Shown here one piece after another: positions 8,595 through 16,558 of a stretch of DNA of 64,000 nt. How positions within the stretch are numbered: the stretch's first letter is position 1; every line of letters starts with the position of its first letter. Source of the stretch: Flavobacteriales bacterium (GTDB lineage Bacteria; Bacteroidota; Bacteroidia; NS11-12g; UBA9320); assembly GCA_020635355.1 (NCBI GenBank), contig JACJZW010000016.1, positions 7,152-71,151 on the forward strand, written 5' to 3'. A program made the translations under genes and the position numbers. The notes beneath the pieces are model-generated. The model saw nothing but the letters and a program-made list of their open reading frames with translations. It made no database searches and was not told the DNA's origin.

Positions 8595-9599
8595 CTATCT
8601 AATAGGATTTGGTATTTCTTCAAGGTATGGTGTTTGTCTTTGGATCACAACAAAAATTCGGTGCACTAGTTTGTTTCGAATCGCGTTCAGTACACTCATC
8701 TTGTTTTTTCCTTCGGCTACCTTTCTCAGGTAATAAACTCTTAATTCTTTGTTAAATCTGATGGCACTCATTGCTGCAGTGTGAAGCAACTTTTTAAGCA
8801 CCATATTAGCCATTTTCGATATGCGTGGCTTCTTGACAACGGTACCTGATTCGTTTGAAAAGGGTACGACACCGGCATAGCAAGCCAGGTGTTTAGCACT
8901 TGTGAATGACCTAAAGTTTTCAGTATAAATCACGAACTGAATGGCAGTCTGTATCCCTATCCCATTGATGGAAGTCATTAGCTCCACATTCTTCTGAACC
9001 TGAGAATCAGCTTCAATTAGCTCTTTCAATCGCTTATCTGATTCCTCAATGCTCTGAATCAATGTTTTTAGCACTTTGCGATACCCATTGTGAAGGAGTT
9101 TGTATGCCTCAGGATCATGGCTCTTTGCCTCTTTCAACTGGTTTTTAAGAGCAACTTTCTGAGCCAACAGGCTCTCTCTAACCTTGTGCTCTTGTCGAAG
9201 CTTCATGATGAGTTCGGATGCCTCTTGATGGGCGATTGCTCGATCGTGGTACCGAACTGAATATTCAGCAATTCTCCAAGCGTCAAGCTTATCATTCTTA
9301 CCCCTTAATTCAGAACTGGCCCGTTTAATCTTAACAGGATGTTCCACCCACAGTAAAACACCTAATTCCGAACAAACCCGTTCCAGAGGTCTATTGTAAA
9401 TACCAGTATCCTCGCAACATACCATCATTTCTTCAAAGCGGATCTCTAACTGTTTAGCCAACTGCTTCAAGGCTGTTCTTAGCTTAACATCCTTATTGGT
9501 AATCTCGCGATGAAGTAAATACTCAAGCTTGCTGTTTACAACGACGTAATCCACTTTGGACTTGGAGATGTCAACTCCAACGAAGTAACTTTGATCCAT
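8595..9599 (-). CDS. IS110-family transposase (DEDD/serine recombinase)
   Basis: A 334-residue intact recombinase. The N-terminal RuvC-like DEDD domain starts VGVDISKSKVD (Asp near residue 10), with further acidic residues in CCEDTGIYN and KNDKLDAWRIAEY. A coiled-coil follows (residues 135-200). The C-terminal Transposase_20 domain carries SINGIGIQTA and CYAGVVPFSNESGTVVKK, whose Ser is the family's predicted nucleophile. No frameshift is seen, so the element may be active. Confidence 0.95.
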   Translation of the reverse strand: MDQSYFVGVDISKSKVDYVVVNSKLEYLLHREITNKDVKLRTALKQLAKQLEIRFEEMMVCCEDTGIYNRPLERVCSELGVLLWVEHPVKIKRASSELRGKNDKLDAWRIAEYSVRYHDRAIAHQEASELIMKLRQEHKVRESLLAQKVALKNQLKEAKSHDPEAYKLLHNGYRKVLKTLIQSIEESDKRLKELIEADSQVQKNVELMTSINGIGIQTAIQFVIYTENFRSFTSAKHLACYAGVVPFSNESGTVVKKPRISKMANMVLKKLLHTAAMSAIRFNKELRVYYLRKVAEGKNKMSVLNAIRNKLVHRIFVVIQRQTPYLEEIPNPIR

Positions 9600-9630
9600 A
9601 CATATTATTTATAATTCAACCTCCTTGAAT

Positions 9631-9799
9631 GTGCATTCTCCGAGCCCTTAATAATGGGACTGAATCCTAAATTTCTATTTGGAGCTTTCACATAAGGAAC
9701 AAGGGTCAAAATCTTTGCATAGGTCATTAACCTTTGACGCCAGCTGATTCCCCTTGCTCCTAAGGAGGTTTTTGTTCAAATGTAGTTTTTACACTACTC
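9631..9799 (-). ncRNA. Putative IS110 bridge RNA
   Basis: Read on the minus strand, the region upstream of the recombinase gives: a 5' hairpin (GTAGT/ACTAC, 9784-9799); an 11-bp stem (9753-9763 with 9697-9707, one G-U pair) closing a 45-base loop; and a two-part stem (ATGTG/CACAT 9691-9695 with 9631-9635; CTCC/GGAG 9683-9686 with 9640-9643) closing a 39-base loop. The first loop carries CTGGCGTC (9738-9745), identical to the left flank, and GCAAAGA (9714-9720), complementary to the right flank TCTTTGC. The second loop carries ATAGAAAT (9673-9680), identical to the element's right end. This is the IS621 bridge RNA plan. Transcript ends are not known. Confidence 0.75.
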
Positions 9800-9825
9800 A
9801 ACAAATTCCACTTTTCAAACTAAAG

Positions 9826-9915
9826 GACGCCAGGCACGCAAAGAGTTCGCAAAGAATGAATCAAGGGCTAAAAGCCAATGGCCAATGGCTAAAGGCTAAA
9901 GGCTAAAATCTAAGA
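9826..9915. repeat. Composite module (right part) and GCTAAAG heptads
   Basis: Continuation of the module split by IS110: GACGCCAGGCACGCAAAGAG, TTCGCAAAGAATGAATCAAG, then heptads GCCAATG and GCTAAAG up to 9914, next to the 3' end of the TPR gene. Confidence 0.85.
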
Positions 9916-9923
9916 GTGTAACC

Positions 9924-10844
9924 TCATTGATTCAATTGCAGGTAGAAAGACCGGGAGTGAACGTCTTGTATGAATTTTTCGATGGTAGGGGACTCCCCTG
10001 GTTTGATGAAAAGGATACGCCAATAATGTGGCAGATCCCTTGATGGATAGGCCGAAGAGTATGGGATGCGGTAGGCCAAAGAGTTCATCTTAAACCGTAC
10101 CACCCAATGTGTGGAATCAACCTGTTCCAACGTGGCATGGTTCAAGGCATCATCCAATTCGGTTTTGAATGAGGCGTGATTCACCATCGATAACAAGGTG
10201 TCACCAGATTGGCTGAAGAAAGTTTCCAAATGGCTGGCGCAAATCAATTCAATGAGGAGTTCGTGGATGGCCTGATCATCCTGATGGAGCTTCCGATAGA
10301 CGGCTACTTTCCAGGTGTTAAGATAGGACTGCCTTTTGCTAACACTTGTGGCGCTGCCCTCAAATCCCCAATACCGATATACGGTGTCGGCCTGATTCAG
10401 CCAATGCAGAACGTCCATCCAGTTGGTGTCGGACTGACTAAGACCGGCAAGGGCAACGGCTGATTTATGCTTGTAATTGGTGTGCGGCTCCATCAGCATG
10501 CCGGTTTCATCATTGTCTTTGAGATCGGAGTTCAGAAGGCGCTTGTACCAGATTCGGGCGCTGTCCTTTTGGCCAAGTTGCCAGTAGATGGTTGGAATGT
10601 TAAAATAGGTGCTTCCGTAGATGTCGGTGTGTTTTCCGTTCCCATTCTCCAACATCGTTTTCCATAACTGCAAGGCGGTATCCTTATTCCCCTGATTGTA
10701 ATAGTACAACCCAATGTTGAAGGAATCCAAAGCGGTTTTGGCTTCGGGAACTTGAGCCGGGGAAATACCTGAAACAAGTAACACCACGATCAACGTAAAT
10801 CCGACCGATTTAAACATCCTTCCTATATTTTTCCAGGTCAACAT
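9924..10844 (-). CDS. Exported TPR-repeat protein
   Basis: A 306-residue protein with an N-terminal hydrophobic signal (about residues 13-31). Residues 40-125 contain tetratricopeptide-like helices (ALDSFNIGLYYYNQGNKDTA, IYWQLGQKDSARIWYKRLL). The C-terminal half is unassigned. Probably a periplasmic protein-interaction scaffold. Only nine bases separate it from the upstream zinc-ribbon-like envelope protein, so the two are likely co-transcribed. Confidence 0.7.
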   Translation of the reverse strand: MLTWKNIGRMFKSVGFTLIVVLLVSGISPAQVPEAKTALDSFNIGLYYYNQGNKDTALQLWKTMLENGNGKHTDIYGSTYFNIPTIYWQLGQKDSARIWYKRLLNSDLKDNDETGMLMEPHTNYKHKSAVALAGLSQSDTNWMDVLHWLNQADTVYRYWGFEGSATSVSKRQSYLNTWKVAVYRKLHQDDQAIHELLIELICASHLETFFSQSGDTLLSMVNHASFKTELDDALNHATLEQVDSTHWVVRFKMNSLAYRIPYSSAYPSRDLPHYWRILFIKPGESPTIEKFIQDVHSRSFYLQLNQ

Positions 10845-10853
10845 CTGCTGAAC

Positions 10854-11618
10854 TCAATCTAAATCCTCTTCGTTTTTGCGGGCTTTTAATTTTAGTTTCA
10901 GGGGTGATTTCGATGGCTTGGGTTCTTGGCGTACACCAATGTATCCCAATGTCCTATGAAAATCGTAAGTGTCGAGATAAAAGGTGTCCTCTGATACATT
11001 GCTGTCTCGAACACTCATTTTAATGTCGTGTAAGTAAAAGTTGTGATGAACCAACAATTCGATGGAGTCGGAATTGGGTTGGTTGACAGTAAATGAACAT
11101 TTTCCCAAACTGTCGGTATACCTACCAGTTGAATCAGGTGGTGAAAAAATGAACGCATCCGTGATAGGGTATTTATTCTTCTTGTTCAGCAGCGTTATAT
11201 TCAGTTGAATTTTAGTACGTTCAATCGGATTTTTCTGAGCCGATACATCAATCAAGACCTGATCATCTTCATTCATCGGAGATTCGGTAGTTGAATCTGT
11301 AGGTGCGCCATTTTGCGCTTGAGACAAAGCGCTCATGGATGTGAACAATCCGGTGAGGAGTCCGGCAACCTTCCAGGAAGGTCTGCGAATGATCCGTGGT
11401 TCAGCGATTACGCGGTTCAGCTGATCGTCCCGTAACCGACCGCATGTAGGTGGATTGGTTTTCATCAGCTTCAGTAATTCGGAATCCGTAAGTCCGGTGA
11501 GATCGGCTACGGTGTGTTGACATTTTTGGCAGAATCGTCCGCCATCATCATCGGTCATCTGCTGCCAGTTTTCCTGGCAGGGACGTGTAATTTCAAGTTG
11601 GATGGTATTCTTTTTCAT
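10854..11618 (-). CDS. Membrane-anchored protein with CxxC domain and carboxypeptidase-like beta domain
   Basis: A 254-residue protein. Residues 1-70 form a recurrent Bacteroidota module: CQENWQQM, then GRFCQKCQHTVADLTGL with a CxxC pair, and a third Cys in PPTCGRL. A transmembrane helix follows near residue 85-100. The C-terminal half (residues 135-230) has a beta-sandwich look, with SDSIELLVHHN and DTFYLDTYDF. The N-terminal cysteines would be cytoplasmic and the beta domain periplasmic. Function unknown. Confidence 0.65.
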   Translation of the reverse strand: MKKNTIQLEITRPCQENWQQMTDDDGGRFCQKCQHTVADLTGLTDSELLKLMKTNPPTCGRLRDDQLNRVIAEPRIIRRPSWKVAGLLTGLFTSMSALSQAQNGAPTDSTTESPMNEDDQVLIDVSAQKNPIERTKIQLNITLLNKKNKYPITDAFIFSPPDSTGRYTDSLGKCSFTVNQPNSDSIELLVHHNFYLHDIKMSVRDSNVSEDTFYLDTYDFHRTLGYIGVRQEPKPSKSPLKLKLKARKNEEDLD

Positions 11619-11640
11619 GGTTCAGTGTGGTGCGTGGACG

Positions 11641-12066
11641 CTAGGTTTCTAGCATCGTTTTGATTTGTTGCAGGATGTTTTCCCAAGCATGAATGGAGTG
11701 CTTTTGCCCGTCTTCGTTCGCGAATCCGGTTTGACTAACCGTAAGTAGAATCCCATTTTCAACCCCTTTCATGGTATAGGTAACGAGGGAATAGTTCTCC
11801 GGAATATCTTCCAAACCCGAAAACCCGCTCCAATAGGTATACGAAAGTGATTGTTCGGGGTTACACTCCTGCACCATTCCTTTATCCAAATAGGGCTGTC
11901 CTTGAAATTCGCCTTCAAACGTGATGGGACTTCCCGGTTGCCAAGTGGTGGTGGTTCGTGTTCCGAAAAGGTAGTTGGCAATTTGTGTTGGATTGGTCAA
12001 GGCGTCCCAAACAGCAGCGGACGTGGCGCTGATTTGGATGCTGGCAGTGGCGGTTAGATTGAGCAT
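11641..12066 (-). CDS. AHSA1/SRPBCC-domain protein
   Basis: A 141-residue single-domain protein of the AHSA1-like SRPBCC family. Landmarks are ISATSAAVWDALTNPTQIANYLFG at the start (given here as ISATSAAVWDALTNP), W..G..I.FEG, and a C-terminal helix HAWENILQQIKTMLE. No signal peptide. Commonly encoded as stress- or ligand-related cytoplasmic proteins; the ligand is unknown. It is 22 bases upstream of the CxxC protein gene on the same strand. Confidence 0.85.
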   Translation of the reverse strand: MLNLTATASIQISATSAAVWDALTNPTQIANYLFGTRTTTTWQPGSPITFEGEFQGQPYLDKGMVQECNPEQSLSYTYWSGFSGLEDIPENYSLVTYTMKGVENGILLTVSQTGFANEDGQKHSIHAWENILQQIKTMLET

Positions 12067-12320
12067 ATGATGAACGGATGGGTAAAGCTACGGTCTGTAA
12101 TCTGAAAATTAAAGTCCAAGATTCAAGAAGGGAAGTCTCATGTCAATGTGCCCTCTAAGTTGGTGTAATAGCATCAAACGCAGGTTAAGACATTAACCAG
12201 TCAAAGTCAAAATTTCACCTGGCGGATGTTGTTTCAACCTCCATTTGGGCTGAACGGCTCGGATTTGTTGACAAACAACAGGCGCAAACCTCCATAGTTG
12301 GATAGCTTTGTACACGACGT

Positions 12321-13367
12321 ATGACCGCTACTCGACGCTATATTCTCGGAGCATTTGCGCTATTTGTTCTGTTCTTCATCTATCGGTTTTCGTTTCGGGA
12401 CGACTTTGAAATCCTTGAGCTGGTTCAAATCAGTCTTAATGCATTGGGCGACATCCTGATCACCTCAGGAATATTTTCCATCTTTATTTTGACCGATCGC
12501 AAACTGTCGAAGATTAGCGTCAAATGGATGCACTACACCGGGTCTGCGGGCATTCTCATCATCCTATACGTACTGGGTGTTCAGGTGTTGAAATGGACGC
12601 ACCGAAGTGTCTACCTTATGACTACGGGGATGTCGGATCACCTGCAGAAAATTTTCGATAGCTTGAGTTATCAGATTTTTGATAGCTATTTGGTGCTGGC
12701 GTTTGGTCTGATTGGATTCATCAGTCTCACAATCTACGGCAGATGGCTCCATGAGCGCACGCAAAAGGAAGCAGCGATTTGGGAACGATCCCAGGCTGAG
12801 TTGAACTTTCTCAAAGCTCAGATTAACCCACATTTTGTCTTTAACACCCTCAACAACATACACTTTCTGGTTGATGACACCAATGAATCGGCCCGCAACA
12901 TGATTCAGGACTTTTGTGACTTGCTTCGGTATCAGCTTTACGAAACCGGAAATGCAGAAGTACTGCTGTCGCGGGAAGTGGATTACTTGAAAAAATACAT
13001 CCAGATCCAGCAGGTGCGGAAAGAAGATGGTTTTACGGTTGATTTTCGGGCCGATGGAATTACGGATCAACTGATCGCGCCCATGTTGTTGATCGTGCCA
13101 TTGGAAAATGCGTTTAAGTATTCTCCCGCTGACGCCGATGGTCAAATTGGGGTAACGCTCTCCTTGGAAAACAATCACTTGACTTACCGTGTGGTCAACA
13201 ATTTGAGTGACAAGGTCACCTCATCACGAACCTCCGGTGGTTTGGGGATAGAGAATCTTCAAAAACGATTGGCGCTGATCTACGGTTCCAATGCAGCGTA
13301 TACGTTTACCATTCACGATGGTCATGGTGAAGGATTGCTAACCATAAACCTGGGTTCTAATGAATAG
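12321..13367 (+). CDS. LytS-type sensor histidine kinase
   Basis: A 348-residue membrane kinase. Four hydrophobic helices lie at about residues 8-22, 36-57, 72-92 and 121-140. A short coiled linker leads to the His_kinase domain, with the phospho-acceptor His171 in NPHFVFNTLNN and a C-terminal ATPase region (PLENAFKY, GGLGIENLQKRL). It overlaps the response regulator gene by 8 bases. No extracytoplasmic sensor domain is visible; the signal is unknown. Confidence 0.93.
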   Translation: MTATRRYILGAFALFVLFFIYRFSFRDDFEILELVQISLNALGDILITSGIFSIFILTDRKLSKISVKWMHYTGSAGILIILYVLGVQVLKWTHRSVYLMTTGMSDHLQKIFDSLSYQIFDSYLVLAFGLIGFISLTIYGRWLHERTQKEAAIWERSQAELNFLKAQINPHFVFNTLNNIHFLVDDTNESARNMIQDFCDLLRYQLYETGNAEVLLSREVDYLKKYIQIQQVRKEDGFTVDFRADGITDQLIAPMLLIVPLENAFKYSPADADGQIGVTLSLENNHLTYRVVNNLSDKVTSSRTSGGLGIENLQKRLALIYGSNAAYTFTIHDGHGEGLLTINLGSNE

Positions 13368-14064
13368 ATTAACCTGTGTGGTGGTGGATGATGAGCCTAT
13401 TGCGCGGAAAGGCATCCGGTCCTTCGTGGAACGATTGGACTATTTGGACTTCATCGGCTTTGCCAAAGACATCGATGAATTAATCCAGATTTTGAAAACC
13501 ACGACGATTGATCTGCTCTTCCTGGATATTGAAATGCCGGGATTATCGGGGATGGAATTCGCACAGACCTACGAAGAGAAACTCCCAATGATCATCTTCG
13601 TAACGGCCTATCACGATTATGCCGTTGAGAGTTACAACGTACATGCGGTAGACTACCTTTTGAAGCCGGTGTCGTTTGATCGATTCAAGTTATCGGCGGA
13701 ACGGGCCTTGGAAATCGCTTCCAGCAAATCGCCTGATTCGTCTTCACGAGATTCCTTCTTCCTTCGTCACGAGGGCAAATTCCTACGTGTGAACTATCGG
13801 GAAATTGTTTACCTATCGGCCATGCAGAATTATGTGCGCATACACCTAATGAATCAAAAACAATTGGTGGTGCGTTACACGATGAAAACCATCATGGAGT
13901 TTCTGGACCCCGATCGGTTCCTGACCGTTCATAAGTCATACATCGTTCACAAAGATCATGTAGAAGAGGTTTCGTCCGGGTATTTGAGCATGGCTGGATA
14001 TGGCCAAATTCCAATAGGAAGAACCTTTAAAGACGACGTGCTTCCCAAACTCATAAAATCCTGA
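13360..14064 (+). CDS. LytTR-family response regulator
   Basis: A 234-residue response regulator. The receiver domain has the acidic pair VVVDDEP, phospho-acceptor Asp56 in LLFLDIEMPG, and the conserved Lys in DYLLKPVSFDRF. The C-terminal LytTR DNA-binding domain runs from residue 135, with VNYREIVYLSAMQNYVRI (within 20 residues) and FLTVHKSYIVH. It is the cognate partner of the kinase that overlaps it. The lipoprotein gene 137 bases downstream is a possible target, by position only. Confidence 0.94.
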   Translation: MNRLTCVVVDDEPIARKGIRSFVERLDYLDFIGFAKDIDELIQILKTTTIDLLFLDIEMPGLSGMEFAQTYEEKLPMIIFVTAYHDYAVESYNVHAVDYLLKPVSFDRFKLSAERALEIASSKSPDSSSRDSFFLRHEGKFLRVNYREIVYLSAMQNYVRIHLMNQKQLVVRYTMKTIMEFLDPDRFLTVHKSYIVHKDHVEEVSSGYLSMAGYGQIPIGRTFKDDVLPKLIKS

Positions 14065-14201
14065 ACGGTAGTTCATCACGTTTTAGCTGCGGTTGATCAC
14101 CAACCGGATCACATTCATCACAACAACGGGCAAATCACCCGATTTACGTACCGCGTAAGCGCCTCGGACTGGGTCTAACTATCAAACAAAGAAATTGAGT
14201 T

Positions 14202-14630
14202 ATGACTAAAGCTTACGTATTACTAATCGCAGGAATTCTCATGGTAATGGCATCCTGCAAAGACGACACTCCAGTAACCACCACAACCACCAATAACGGT
14301 GGCGGGAATGAGAAGGAAATGTCGACACTTGAAAAATTTGCGCAGACCTGGACCTTGTCCGAAACGTTTGAAAACGGTGTGCAAAAAACCAGCAACGGCA
14401 CCGGAGAGTACCTGTACAGTGAAGATGGCGTATTCTTCTTCAAGTACAACGACAACTGGACCGTAGTTGGGACGTATGTATTCACCGGATCCGATTCAAC
14501 GCAGTTCGATTTAACCTTTACCGGAACCAGTAATCCGGTGTCTATGGACATTACGTCCTTGAATGAAACTGAATTGAAAACAGAATTTGTGACCAACGGA
14601 AAGACCTTCAATTACAATTACACCCGTTAG
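14202..14630 (+). CDS. Lipocalin-like lipoprotein
   Basis: A 142-residue lipoprotein: signal peptide and lipobox MVMASC (Cys19), a Thr/Asn/Gly linker (residues 24-38), then a beta-rich domain starting FAQTWTLSETFENG. This resembles the lipocalin-like domains of Bacteroidota surface lipoproteins. It follows the two-component genes on the same strand. A strong terminator hairpin begins one base after its stop codon. Confidence 0.75.
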   Translation: MTKAYVLLIAGILMVMASCKDDTPVTTTTTNNGGGNEKEMSTLEKFAQTWTLSETFENGVQKTSNGTGEYLYSEDGVFFFKYNDNWTVVGTYVFTGSDSTQFDLTFTGTSNPVSMDITSLNETELKTEFVTNGKTFNYNYTR

Positions 14631-14631
14631 G

Positions 14632-14667
14632 AAAAAATCCCGCAAGCATCCGCTTGTGGGATTTTTT
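14632..14667 (+). terminator. Rho-independent terminator, copy 1
   Basis: A-tract, stem ATCCCGCAAGC with GCTTGTGGGAT around loop ATCC, then a T-tract. The A- and T-tracts pair, so it can terminate in both directions, serving the lipoprotein gene ending at 14630 and the converging RCC1 gene. Confidence 0.85.
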
Positions 14668-14710
14668 AATTTTTAATTTTTAGTGCTTGATTTTTAATGA
14701 ATCTCGCAAC

Positions 14711-14992
14711 AAAAAATCCCGCAAGTATCCACTTGTGGGATTTTTTAAATTCTTAATTTTTAGTGCTTAATGTTTAATGGGGTAAACAAGAATTAATTCG
14801 ATGCGAAGTCATCAATCATCAAACAACCACCATCAAAAATCTCGCATGTATCCACTTGTGGGATTTTTTTAATTCTTAATTTTTAGTGCTTAATGTTTAA
14901 TGGGGTAAACAAGAATCAGTTCGATGCGAAGTCATCAATCATCAAACATCCACCATCAAAAATCACGCAAGCATCCGCTTGTGGGATTTTTT
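14711..14992. repeat. Three more terminator-like hairpins in a tandem repeat
   Basis: Hairpins at 14711-14746, 14835-14870 and 14958-14992 repeat copy 1 (variants of CGCAAG/CTTGTGGGAT around ATCC). The last two are in a roughly 123-bp tandem repeat that also holds CTTAATTTTTAGTGCTTAAT heptad-like sequence and GATGCGAAGTCATCAATCAT. A fifth copy is at 24311-24346. The gap 14631-15057 holds no gene. Confidence 0.85.
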
Positions 14993-15057
14993 AATTCTTA
15001 ATTTTTAGTTCTTAATATTTAATGCTTTATGAATGGCTGGGAATCAATTTAATGCAC

Positions 15058-16416
15058 TTATTCCACGACCATCAGCTTAATCGTACGGACTTCATCCTCC
15101 GAGCGAATTTGAATCAGGTAAATACCAGGATCCTCGATATGGAAGGGCTGATCCGTTTGATCCAAATGTTGAATCTTCCCATCGGTGTGCATGATGGTAA
15201 TCGTTTCCGTGCCCGATAATCCCTCGATATTGAACGTGCCATTCTGGGATGGATTTGGATACAGCTGGTAGCTACTTCCAATCGGTTCAACCGTGCCTAT
15301 GATGCCTGTGCAAAATCCGGTTAACTCAGTTGGGATTAACAAATCACCGGACCAATCGCCCAATTGTTTGTCAAAATTTGATCCCCAACCCCACAAACTA
15401 CCAGACCCACTTTTTGCCACGGTGTGAAACTCACCGCACTGAATTTCCTTGATATTTTGAATAGTAGTTAACTTCACTGGAAAGTGATGATCATCTTTGG
15501 TGCTGTCGCCTAACGCGCCACCGTGGTTATCACCCCATACCCATACGAAGCCCATAGTGTCCACCCCAAATGAGCCAAATGATTGTGTGGCCACATAGGT
15601 CATAAACGGTAAGCCTTGAATGATAGTTGGATCTTGCCGATCACTGGTTGTACTGTCTCCTAGTTGGCCATTTAGGTTGTAACCACAACTAAGTATTTGA
15701 TGATTTATCGTAAGAAAAAGGGTGTGACCATAGCCAGCGGAAATCTGCTTTACAACTCCCTTGTAGGCAATTTGGACCGGTGTAAGTCGTTCTGTCTTAG
15801 TCCCGTCACCCAGAACTCCTCGACCATTGGGTCCCCAGGCCCATGCCTGGCCGTTCCCATCGATGGCGAAACTGGTATTTTCACCACAATACACCTTGGT
15901 GATGTTGGAGAGGCCCGATACTACACCGGGTGAATTCGTATTTGTCTTATCGCCTGTGCCCAATTGTCCGCTGGAGTTTGAGCCCCAGGACCACACATTA
16001 CCTTTTGCATCTACAACCAATACGTGTGCTTTTCCGGAAGCGATGTCGACGATCTTTTCTGAGAACGAAATCTTTATGGGGGTGTGCTGATTATCATTAT
16101 TCCCATTACCAAGTGAACCATAGTAATTAAGCCCCCAGGTCCATACGGTTCCGTCGTTTTTGAGTGCCACATTGTACGATCCTCCGGCAACAACTTTTTT
16201 GACGTCTTTAAGATCAGAAACCGCCACGGGAGTGGTGTAGTCGTCAAAATTTCCCGATCCAAGGGTCCCTCCTGAGTTTCTCCCGGCGGCGCTTAAAGAC
16301 CCGTCACCGCAAATGATAATAGAGTGTGCATCTCCAGCGCTAATTTGTTGACATCTGGAGAAAACTGGTTGGCAAATCATGCCGATTACAATGAATGATA
16401 ACTGAATGACTTTCAT
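15058..16416 (-). CDS. RCC1-repeat protein secreted by the type IX system
   Basis: A 452-residue secreted protein with a signal peptide (about residues 1-22). About six or seven RCC1 repeats follow, recognisable as W.WG.N..G.LG.G units (TWGLNYYGSLGNGNND, SWGSNSSGQLGTGDK, AWGPNGRGVLGDGTK), predicted to form a seven-bladed propeller. The C-terminal 75 residues begin YQLYPNPSQNGTFNIEGL and form a type A T9SS sorting domain. It is predicted to be exported across the outer membrane and attached or released. Function beyond protein binding is unknown. Confidence 0.9.
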   Translation of the reverse strand: MKVIQLSFIVIGMICQPVFSRCQQISAGDAHSIIICGDGSLSAAGRNSGGTLGSGNFDDYTTPVAVSDLKDVKKVVAGGSYNVALKNDGTVWTWGLNYYGSLGNGNNDNQHTPIKISFSEKIVDIASGKAHVLVVDAKGNVWSWGSNSSGQLGTGDKTNTNSPGVVSGLSNITKVYCGENTSFAIDGNGQAWAWGPNGRGVLGDGTKTERLTPVQIAYKGVVKQISAGYGHTLFLTINHQILSCGYNLNGQLGDSTTSDRQDPTIIQGLPFMTYVATQSFGSFGVDTMGFVWVWGDNHGGALGDSTKDDHHFPVKLTTIQNIKEIQCGEFHTVAKSGSGSLWGWGSNFDKQLGDWSGDLLIPTELTGFCTGIIGTVEPIGSSYQLYPNPSQNGTFNIEGLSGTETITIMHTDGKIQHLDQTDQPFHIEDPGIYLIQIRSEDEVRTIKLMVVE

Positions 16417-16558
16417 AGATTTTACAGGTTGTCCTTATTCTCATAAGGGTTTGTTATATGTACTTCAGGACTGTTCTGGTTAATCCGTACTCCCCAATCC
16501 ATAGCCATTAATCAGCCAGTTCTTTAGGATAAACTTTATCTACATAGCGGCATGTTCA

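Larger units (their letters stand above)
8562..9825 (-). mobile_element. IS110-family insertion sequence
   Basis: About 1264 bp defined by comparison with the uninterrupted paralogous module at 8279-8325. The left flank ends AACCGCAAAGA and the right flank restarts GACGCCAGGC, so a GA dinucleotide (8560-8561 and 9826-9827) is shared, as expected for the core of an IS110 element. There are no terminal inverted repeats, also typical. The 5' noncoding end (9600-9825) is long and the 3' end short (33 bases), which is the arrangement of IS110-group elements with the bridge RNA upstream of the recombinase. Confidence 0.85.

Noticed and set aside
8443..8733. 96-codon plus-strand frame
   Set aside because: It translates CCGAATC heptads and the 3' end of the IS110 transposase in the wrong strand.
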